64,000 nt of DNA, taken from JAWSUT01 sp033549345. GTDB lineage: Bacteria > Bacillota > Dethiobacteria > Dethiobacterales > Dethiobacteraceae. A program made the position numbers and the translations under genes. Positions 57,943-64,000 of this stretch are shown piece by piece. Under the pieces are notes generated by a model. It ran no database searches and had not been told where the DNA came from. It saw only the letters and a program-made list of their open reading frames with translations. The DNA is taken from NCBI GenBank assembly GCA_033549345.1, contig JAWSUT010000002.1:78029-142028 (forward strand). The letters are read 5' to 3'. Each line of letters starts with the position of its first letter. Position 1 is the first letter of the stretch.

Positions 57943-59484
57943 ATGGAAGACAAATTGAATTTGCTTCATGAACGCAGAAAATTGGTGGAAATGGGTGGCG
58001 GTGAAAAACGCATTGCCAGCCAGCACGAAAAAGGGAAACAAACAGCCAGGGAACGCCTTCATGCTCTCCTGGACCCGGGTAGCTTTACCGAACTGGATGT
58101 GTTTGTTCAGACAGGCCTGGATAATGCCGAAGAAATCGGCATAAACAATCCCGGCGAAGGTGTAGTTACCGGCTATGGGACTGTAGATGGCCGGCCTGTC
58201 TATGTGTATGCTCAGGACTTTACCGTGGCCGGAGGGTCTCTTGGTGAACTGCACGCTGCAAAAATCTGCAAGGTTATGGATTTGGCCATGAAAACCGGTG
58301 CACCTTGTATCGGTCTGAATGATTCCGGCGGTGCCCGGATTCAGGAAGGGGTTAAGGCGCTCAACGGGTACGGTGAAATATTTTACCGCAATACCATTGC
58401 CAGCGGTGTGATTCCCCAGATTTCCGTGATTATGGGACCCTGCGCCGGCGGCGCGGTGTATTCACCTGCCATTACAGATTTCATCTTCATGGTCGAAAAG
58501 ACAAGCCAGATGTTTATTACCGGACCGCAGGTTATTAAAGCTGTTACCGGTGAAGAGGTGACCGCCGAGGCTCTCGGCGGCGCAGAGACACACAACAAGA
58601 CCAGCGGAGTTGCACACTTCAAGGCTGCAGACGAAGATGACTGCATGGCAAAATTACGCCGCCTGCTTTCCTTCCTGCCCTCGAACAACCTGGACGACGC
58701 GCCTGTTGTGGAGTCTGTTGAACCGACTCTGGATGCGGAAGAACTTCCCGCACTGGTCCCGGATAACCCCAACAAGCCATATGATGTCCGTGACATTATT
58801 ACCCGGGTGGTTGACGGCAGCGACTTCTTTGAAGTCCATGAAACATTTGCCCAGAATGCTGTGATAGGCTTTGCCCGTCTTGGCGGCCGCTCTGTGGGCA
58901 TTGTCGCCAACCAGGCAAAAGTGATGGCCGGTGTGCTGGACATTGACTCTTCTGATAAAATTTCGCGCTTTGTCCGCTTCTGCGACTGCTTTAACATTCC
59001 GCTGGTGACCTTTGTGGACGTTCCCGGCTATCTGCCCGGCGTTACCCAGGAATACGGCGGTATTATCCGCCACGGCGCAAAAGTGCTGTATGCATATTCC
59101 GAAGCCACAGTGCCCAAGATTTCCGTTATTCTGCGCAAGGCCTACGGCGGTTCCTATATTGCCATGAGCGCCCGCTGCCTGCGAGCCGACCTGGCGCTGG
59201 CCTGGCCCACCGCTGAAATTGCAGTAATGGGCCCCGAGGGTGCGGCCAATATTGTCTACCGTAAGGAAATTGACGGCGCAGCCGATCCGGCGGCGGAGCG
59301 TGCCGCACGGGTTCAGGAATACCGTGACCTCTATTCCAATCCTTATATTGCCGCAGCCCGCGGCTGGGTTGATGATGTAATCGACCCGCGCGAGACCCGC
59401 AGGCAGTTGATTAACAGCCTGCAGATGCTGGCTAACAAGCAGGATGACCGTCCCCGGAAAAAACACGGTAACATTCCACTGTAA
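57943..59484 (+). CDS. mmdA: Methylmalonyl-CoA carboxyltransferase/decarboxylase alpha subunit (12S/PCC-beta type)
   Basis: 513 residues, two crotonase-fold halves. GLNDSGGARIQEG, MGPCAGGAVYSPAITDF, KAYGGSYIAMSAR. It removes or adds carboxyl on methylmalonyl/propionyl-CoA. Biotin-carrier and membrane beta subunits are not in this window, so the enzyme type (Na+ decarboxylase, transcarboxylase or carboxylase) is open. Last gene of the operon, ended at 59500. Confidence 0.93.
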   Translation: MEDKLNLLHERRKLVEMGGGEKRIASQHEKGKQTARERLHALLDPGSFTELDVFVQTGLDNAEEIGINNPGEGVVTGYGTVDGRPVYVYAQDFTVAGGSLGELHAAKICKVMDLAMKTGAPCIGLNDSGGARIQEGVKALNGYGEIFYRNTIASGVIPQISVIMGPCAGGAVYSPAITDFIFMVEKTSQMFITGPQVIKAVTGEEVTAEALGGAETHNKTSGVAHFKAADEDDCMAKLRRLLSFLPSNNLDDAPVVESVEPTLDAEELPALVPDNPNKPYDVRDIITRVVDGSDFFEVHETFAQNAVIGFARLGGRSVGIVANQAKVMAGVLDIDSSDKISRFVRFCDCFNIPLVTFVDVPGYLPGVTQEYGGIIRHGAKVLYAYSEATVPKISVILRKAYGGSYIAMSARCLRADLALAWPTAEIAVMGPEGAANIVYRKEIDGAADPAAERAARVQEYRDLYSNPYIAAARGWVDDVIDPRETRRQLINSLQMLANKQDDRPRKKHGNIPL

Positions 59485-59499
59485 CAAGTAAGGAGTAAA

Positions 59500-59532
59500 G
59501 AAATCTGCCGGAATTTCCGGCAGATTTTCTTA
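59500..59532 (+). terminator. Terminator of the propionate-type operon
   Basis: AAATCTGCCGGAA/TTTCCGGCAGATTTT. Confidence 0.9.
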
Positions 59533-59634
59533 TAGCTAGAAAACACTGGGAGAGCTTAGTAAACCTGATGAAAATAGCAACATGGTGTGATATACTCAAG
59601 TCGTAATTGTTTTCGGGACAGGAGGTGTGATGAG

Positions 59635-60666
59635 GTGCCCGGAAAGAGTCTGATTGCTGCTGTAGTAATCCTTTTCCTGATCAGTATCAGCGCTCCGGTC
59701 TTCGGGGAGACATCTGTACGTTTTTCAGATGCCGGGCTGGAAGATGCGGTTCGCCGGACGCTGCGGGAGTGGAATAAACCGCTGACACGTGCTGATTTAG
59801 CCAGACTATCTGTTCTGGAAGCCCCAAGTGCCGGCATCAGCAACCTAAGCGGTCTTGAGCATGCAATCAACCTGGTGAAACTGGATCTTTCCGGAAACCT
59901 TATCAGTGATCTTACCCCTCTGGCCGGCCTCACCGGGCTGCAATCACTCAACCTCAAATGGAACGGCATTTCATCTGTATCACCCCTGCGTAATCTGAGT
60001 GGCCTTACTTATCTGGGCCTTGAGAACAACAAGATATCTGATATCTCGCCCCTGTCCGGCCTGACGCAGCTAACCAGACTGAATCTGGGTAAAAACAATA
60101 TCCGTGATATTTCGGCACTGCGGTCCCTGACGCGCCAACAGCAGCTGATTATTTATTTCAATCAGATTAGCGATATCTCCGCTTTATCGGGCCTGACCGA
60201 GCTGCGTGTCCTGAACCTGTCGGATAATAAAATTGCCGATATTGCTGCTTTGGTGAAAAACCTGGAGCATGGCGGCCTTGCCGGTGCATATATTAACCTG
60301 GAACACAATCGGCTTAGCCCAGACAATACTGCTCTTAACAAGCTGCGGAAAGCGGGTATTACAGTCGTTGTGGGCAGCAGATCTCCCGGCAGCACGCCCA
60401 CAGATTCTACCGATATGATACCGGACCCTGTGGAAATCAGACGTCCCCGTTCCGCACGGCAGAACAGCAGAACCCCGCCGGCGCCGCAAGAGGTGCAGGC
60501 CGATCCCGATGAGCTGCCGACAGACTCCTGGGTTATTGAGCTGCGCCAGATGCAGTTCCTGCTTGTGTTAAGCCTGTTGCTGGCTATGGCGATTGTCTAT
60601 GTAATTATTAAGATTGTCAGCATATTGATTAAGCAAAATGACCTCAAGCGGGATATCCATCTTTAG
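59635..60666 (+). CDS. Leucine-rich repeat protein, internalin-like, membrane anchored
   Basis: 343 residues. Signal peptide (SLIAAVVILFLISISAPVFG), an internalin-like cap (FSDAGLEDAVRRTL), about eight LRR units of 22 residues (such as ISDISPLSGLTQLTRLNLGKN), a Pro/Ser-rich linker (about 245-290) and one C-terminal helix (FLLVLSLLLAMAIVYVIIK). It would project outside and bind proteins. GTG start after GGAGG. No LPXTG motif. Confidence 0.88.
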   Translation: MPGKSLIAAVVILFLISISAPVFGETSVRFSDAGLEDAVRRTLREWNKPLTRADLARLSVLEAPSAGISNLSGLEHAINLVKLDLSGNLISDLTPLAGLTGLQSLNLKWNGISSVSPLRNLSGLTYLGLENNKISDISPLSGLTQLTRLNLGKNNIRDISALRSLTRQQQLIIYFNQISDISALSGLTELRVLNLSDNKIADIAALVKNLEHGGLAGAYINLEHNRLSPDNTALNKLRKAGITVVVGSRSPGSTPTDSTDMIPDPVEIRRPRSARQNSRTPPAPQEVQADPDELPTDSWVIELRQMQFLLVLSLLLAMAIVYVIIKIVSILIKQNDLKRDIHL

Positions 60667-60671
60667 TCTGA

Positions 60672-60712
60672 AAAAATACGGTGCAGCAAACGGCTGCACC
60701 GTATTTTTTTAT
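60672..60712. terminator. Bidirectional terminator between LRR and dehydratase genes
   Basis: AAAATACGGTGCAGC/GCTGCACCGTATTTT. It reaches the dehydratase stop. Confidence 0.9.
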
Positions 60713-62154
60713 TCCTCTTCCAGCCCTGCGATCTCACGGGCCACTTTTTTCTTTTCATCCAGGTTAGCTGCCCGGTAAAGAGCGATTTTCTGCGCCTGAG
60801 GCGAGCCGGCGCCATGCCAGGTACCCGGGCCGTGCAGGCCTGCCGTCCAGTTTTGCAGAACCTTGGTGATACGCAGCCGTTTTTCCGCCGGCGCGGCCGC
60901 AGCCAGGTATTTTTCCAGGTAGGGCCTGGTTTCTTCGTTCTTCAGGTCCTTTAACGAGGGTGCCGTGACAACAAGGCCGCCGGCGATGTCTCCGGCTAAC
61001 GCCATGATCTGCCAGAAGCCGTAGGCTGTAGTGATTTTGGCTACATTGCCGAACATGTCATCCGGCATAAACACGCCTGAGCCTTCCGGTTCTTCCCGGC
61101 CTTTGACGGCAGCGGCAATGGTGCAGGCGTGAGCCGCTTCCGAGTGCCGGACCATTTCCGTCACCATTTCACGGATGTGGGGGACCTTATCGGTTCCGGA
61201 AAACTCTGATGCGAGCAGGGATGCACCGATAATAATGTCGGCGAACCCGACTTTGCAGGCTCCGCCGCAGTTCATGCGGTGAACCTTGGCAAAGCGGGAA
61301 ATGAGTTTGCCGGTAAATTCCGTCTCACCGCATAAAAATACCCGCTCCCAGGGAATAAACACGTCTTCAAAAATCATCATGCAGGTTTCGCGCTGGCCGT
61401 AGAGTGGGTTGCCCAGCTCGCTGATGTCGCCGCAGGTTTCACGTTCTGCCGAGTAGGCATTATGCTGGGCAATATATGTGAGACCGGGAGCGGAGTTTTC
61501 CACGGCGAACGCCACGGCAAACTTTTCATCCCCGGGACGATACGCTCCGCCGGTGATGACGATTGTCTCGTCCGCTACCGTAGCACCGCTCTGGTGTAGT
61601 TTTGCGCCGCGGACAATAATGCCGTCTTCATTTTGCTCACTGACATGGACATACATGTCCGGGTCCACTTCATCCATTTTTTTTCTGCGGTCGCCTTTGG
61701 CATCTGTGACGGCGCCTGTACAGGCCAGGTCATTATCCTGCAGATATGTCAGAAACGTATTAAAGCGCTGATGGTAGTCGGTTCCTTTGACTTTGTCCAT
61801 CTCCCACGTAACGCTGGCCAGTGCATTCAGACAGTCACAGCCGACACAGCGGTAGTTGCAGGTGCCCAGCTTTTGCGATGTCAACAGAGCCATTTCCGCC
61901 CGTTTTTCCAGATCTTCGATGCTGTGGGAAATGTGCAGGTTGCGGTTGATAGTTTTGCCGGTCAAGTGCGATTTAGCGGTCATCACCTCTGCATGTTCCG
62001 GTTCCAGGGCCAGTTCAAACATTTTTGCCGTTGCTTCCAGCACACTTTTCATTACCGGGTTGGCTTCAAGGCTAGTCACCTTTTCACCACCAAGATAAAG
62101 CCGTGGCTGTTTTTTTGCGATTCCTTGACGATACTCTTCTCCGCTTCGTAACAT
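60709..62154 (-). CDS. 4-hydroxybutyryl-CoA dehydratase/vinylacetyl-CoA isomerase-like enzyme (AbfD/HpaB family)
   Basis: 481 residues, flavin-[4Fe-4S] enzyme family. The CX3CX2CX1C stretch CNYRCVGCDC holds the expected two cluster Cys (about 99 and 103 in the known enzyme), and HRMNCGGACKVG the His and Cys. In the Clostridium aminobutyricum enzyme, as I recall, the second motif has His, then Tyr at +4 and Cys at +7; here Cys is at +4 and +8, so the site is altered and the reaction is less sure. It dehydrates 4-hydroxybutyryl-CoA if standard. Divergent from the acyl-CoA synthetase; promoter palindrome at 62176. Confidence 0.85.
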   Translation of the reverse strand: MLRSGEEYRQGIAKKQPRLYLGGEKVTSLEANPVMKSVLEATAKMFELALEPEHAEVMTAKSHLTGKTINRNLHISHSIEDLEKRAEMALLTSQKLGTCNYRCVGCDCLNALASVTWEMDKVKGTDYHQRFNTFLTYLQDNDLACTGAVTDAKGDRRKKMDEVDPDMYVHVSEQNEDGIIVRGAKLHQSGATVADETIVITGGAYRPGDEKFAVAFAVENSAPGLTYIAQHNAYSAERETCGDISELGNPLYGQRETCMMIFEDVFIPWERVFLCGETEFTGKLISRFAKVHRMNCGGACKVGFADIIIGASLLASEFSGTDKVPHIREMVTEMVRHSEAAHACTIAAAVKGREEPEGSGVFMPDDMFGNVAKITTAYGFWQIMALAGDIAGGLVVTAPSLKDLKNEETRPYLEKYLAAAAPAEKRLRITKVLQNWTAGLHGPGTWHGAGSPQAQKIALYRAANLDEKKKVAREIAGLEEE

Positions 62155-62175
62155 TTTAATCCCCCGTTCTTTATA

Positions 62176-62198
62176 GGTGTATAGTTATATTATACACC
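62176..62198 (-). promoter_or_regulatory. Palindromic operator over the dehydratase promoter
   Basis: GGTGTATA-N7-TATACACC; TATAAT (minus strand, 62194-62189) lies inside it. A regulator binding here would block the dehydratase promoter. Confidence 0.65.
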
Positions 62199-62276
62199 TT
62201 TTTTCTGTAGGGGAAAGGGTAAAATGAGAATATTTTTTATCGTATAAAAATTCTAATAATTATATCAAGAGTCGGC

Positions 62277-62301
62277 AGGAATCTTTGCGTGAAAACAGAA
62301 T
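62277..62301 (+). promoter_or_regulatory. Sigma-H-like promoter of the acyl-CoA synthetase
   Basis: GGCAGGAAT (AGGA 62277-62280), 17 bases, GAATAA (62298). Start codon about 50 bases on. Confidence 0.6.
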
Positions 62302-62351
62302 AAATAACAGATAAGAGAAAACAGAAATGAATACAGAGGAGGAGTTTATTT

Positions 62352-63962
62352 ATGGTCGATGTATCTAAGGTTCCGTTCACACTACTAACCCCGCTGAATT
62401 TACTTCGTCGCAGCGCATTTGTTTATCCGGACAAAACAGCCGTCGTCAATGGCAAGCAGCGCTTCACATACACAGAAATGAATGAGCGTGTTAACCGTAT
62501 GGCTACGGCCCTGCAGTCTGCCGGTATAGAAAAAGGGGACCGGGTTGCCTTCTTGGCTCCGAATATCGCTCCGCTTCTGGAGGCCCACTACGGTGTACCG
62601 CTGGCCGGAGGGATTCTGGTGGCGATCAATATCCGCCTCTCATCCCGCGAAGTCGCCTATATTCTCAACCACTCCGGAGCAAAAATTCTCTTTGTGGACA
62701 CGGCGTTTGCCCAGGTGGTTGAACCGATTCTTGACCAACTGGAAACAGTGAAAACGATTGTAAATATCCGGGACTGCGATGAGGGCAAAGAATTGGAAGG
62801 CATAATGTACGATGATTTCCTGGCAACGGGAAGCCCGGAGGACATCCCCATCCCGGTCGAAGATGAAATGGAAACGATCACAATTAATTACACCAGCGGT
62901 ACAACCGGTATGCCTAAAGGTGTAATGTATACACACCGCGGCGCTTATCTCAATGCACTGGGTGAGGCGTTGGAAATGAATATGAATGTTTATTCCAATT
63001 ACCTGTGGACACTGCCGATGTTCCACTGCAACGGCTGGTGCTTCACCTGGGGTGTCACCGCTGTGGGTGCAACCCATGTTTGTCTGCGGGCCGTGGTAGC
63101 CAAGGATATTTACCGCCTGATCGAAGAGGAGGACATTTCCCATTTCTGTGCCGCTCCCACGGTGCTGATTACCATGTCCAGCGACCCGTCGGCCAAAGCG
63201 CTGAAACTGAACAGAAAACTTCACATCGTTACCGCCGGTGCGCCTCCCTCCCCCACAGTGATCAGGAATGTTGAGCAAATCGGTGCGGAAATCACCCACG
63301 TCTACGGTCTGACCGAAACATACGGGCCGCACAGTATTTGCGCGTGGCAGCCCAAATGGGATAACATGGGACTGGATGAGCGGGCAAAGATTAAGTCACG
63401 CCAGGGTGTTCCCTATATTACCGCTCTGGAGATGCGTGTAGTGGATAATAACATGGTGGATGTACCGGCAGACGGTGAAACCATGGGTGAAGTGGTCATG
63501 CGCGGCAATAACGTGATGAAGGGCTATTACAAGCAGCCGGATGCCACTGCCGACGCATTTGCCGGCGGCTGGTTCCACAGCGGGGACCTTGCTGTGATGA
63601 ACCCGGACGGCTATATAGAAATTAAGGACCGCAAGAAAGATATCATCATCTCCGGCGGGGAGAACATTTCCACTGTGGAACTGGAAAACCTGATCTTCCA
63701 GCATCCCGATGTGCTGGAGGTGGCCATTGTGGCCGTGCCGCATGAAAAATGGGGCGAAGTGCCCAAAGCCTTCGTCGTTCCCAAGCCGGGCACCAATCCC
63801 ACGGAAGAAGACATTATTGAGTACTGCCGGGCAAACATCGCACGTTACAAGTGCCCCAAGGCAGTAGAGTTCGGTGAACTTCCCAAAACGTCTACCGGTA
63901 AAATTAAAAAATATGTGCTGCGTGAGAAGGAATGGAAGGGACAGGAAAAACGGGTAAACTAA
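62352..63962 (+). CDS. AMP-forming acyl-CoA synthetase (medium/long-chain type)
   Basis: 536 residues. It activates a carboxylic acid with ATP and CoA. AMP motif YTSGTTGMPKGVMYTHRG, GLTETYGP, GWFHSGDLAVMNPDGYIEIKDRKKD and the adenylation Lys in KTSTGKIKKY. Close in layout to DltE/FadD-like or acetoacetyl-type synthetases; substrate unknown. GAGGAGG before the ATG. Divergent from the dehydratase, so it may activate its substrate or another fatty acid. Confidence 0.92.
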   Translation: MVDVSKVPFTLLTPLNLLRRSAFVYPDKTAVVNGKQRFTYTEMNERVNRMATALQSAGIEKGDRVAFLAPNIAPLLEAHYGVPLAGGILVAINIRLSSREVAYILNHSGAKILFVDTAFAQVVEPILDQLETVKTIVNIRDCDEGKELEGIMYDDFLATGSPEDIPIPVEDEMETITINYTSGTTGMPKGVMYTHRGAYLNALGEALEMNMNVYSNYLWTLPMFHCNGWCFTWGVTAVGATHVCLRAVVAKDIYRLIEEEDISHFCAAPTVLITMSSDPSAKALKLNRKLHIVTAGAPPSPTVIRNVEQIGAEITHVYGLTETYGPHSICAWQPKWDNMGLDERAKIKSRQGVPYITALEMRVVDNNMVDVPADGETMGEVVMRGNNVMKGYYKQPDATADAFAGGWFHSGDLAVMNPDGYIEIKDRKKDIIISGGENISTVELENLIFQHPDVLEVAIVAVPHEKWGEVPKAFVVPKPGTNPTEEDIIEYCRANIARYKCPKAVEFGELPKTSTGKIKKYVLREKEWKGQEKRVN

Positions 63963-64000
63963 GGTTGTTGGGGCCGGTGGGCATAAAATGCTCTCCGGCC

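Noticed and set aside
62270..62296. Sigma-54 promoter CGG...TTGC before the acyl-CoA synthetase
   Set aside because: GG to GC spacing is one base too long; the sigma-H layout fits exactly.
1..64000. CRISPR array, rRNA genes or insertion sequence with transposase
   Set aside because: No regularly spaced repeats, rRNA-like stretches or transposase motifs were seen on either strand.

Overview
The window looks like one chromosome segment of an anaerobic, spore-forming Firmicute of the class Clostridia. The evidence is dense Shine-Dalgarno sites, many TTG and GTG starts, a LysM/SleB-type cortex hydrolase, bactofilin, a selenocysteine formate dehydrogenase, a class I preQ1 riboswitch and sigma-H-like promoters. 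A syntrophic or acetogen-like relative (Peptococcaceae, Pelotomaculum or Dethiobacter type) is plausible from the formate dehydrogenase and methylmalonyl-CoA genes, but the species cannot be named from sequence alone.

Layout. 1-11.5 kb: truncated recQ, a hybrid histidine kinase, a preQ1-controlled queuosine operon (queF plus precursor transporter), a tiny Cys/His-rich protein gene between inverted repeat copies, an amino-acid ABC transporter behind a structured leader, small conserved-looking proteins and aspA. 11.5-12 kb: a selenocysteine glutaredoxin-like gene hidden by an in-frame TGA, a CxxC mini-ORF coupled to it, and tRNA-Arg(CCT). 12.1-17.8 kb: an AT-richer accessory stretch of lipoproteins, tiny single-helix membrane peptides, a CGGC-domain protein, a frameshifted DUF4181 gene and a membrane protein/winged-helix pair with tandem palindromic operators. 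17.8-27 kb: serpin, Mrp ATPase, M23 peptidase/bactofilin pair, LysM-hydrolase, methyltransferase, PilZ protein, mutY and tRNA-Arg(CCG). 27-41 kb: glycosyltransferase, a large membrane protein, the M16 pair YmfF/YmfH, an aminotransferase, an HD-GYP protein, cysK, proS, a DUF362 ferredoxin and 5-formyl-THF cyclo-ligase. 41-50.6 kb: a three-gene NAD(P)-type formate dehydrogenase operon (catalytic subunit read through TGA), a MarR/NmrA/nitroreductase operon, fdhD and threonine aldolase. 50.6-64 kb: a P-loop/Asp23 fusion, then a regulator (Rossmann-PAS-AAA-Fis) leading sucCD, methylmalonyl-CoA mutase (two genes), epimerase and carboxyltransferase; an LRR protein; and a divergent pair of a 4-hydroxybutyryl-CoA dehydratase-like enzyme and an acyl-CoA synthetase.

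How it works together. The 51-59 kb operon interconverts succinate/succinyl-CoA and propionyl-CoA. Formate dehydrogenase and FdhD handle formate, and the 5-formyl-THF ligase feeds one-carbon metabolism. A motif AGGA-N17-GAA(T/A), matching the sigma-H consensus, precedes at least nine transcription units here, including formate dehydrogenase, the propionate-type operon, the acyl-CoA synthetase, the serpin and the M16 pair. This suggests one transition-phase programme. The least expected items are the unannotatable selenoprotein at 11506-11733, the repeated sigma-H-like promoters, the unknown leader RNA at about 8111-8410 and the Cys-rich mini-gene at 5412.
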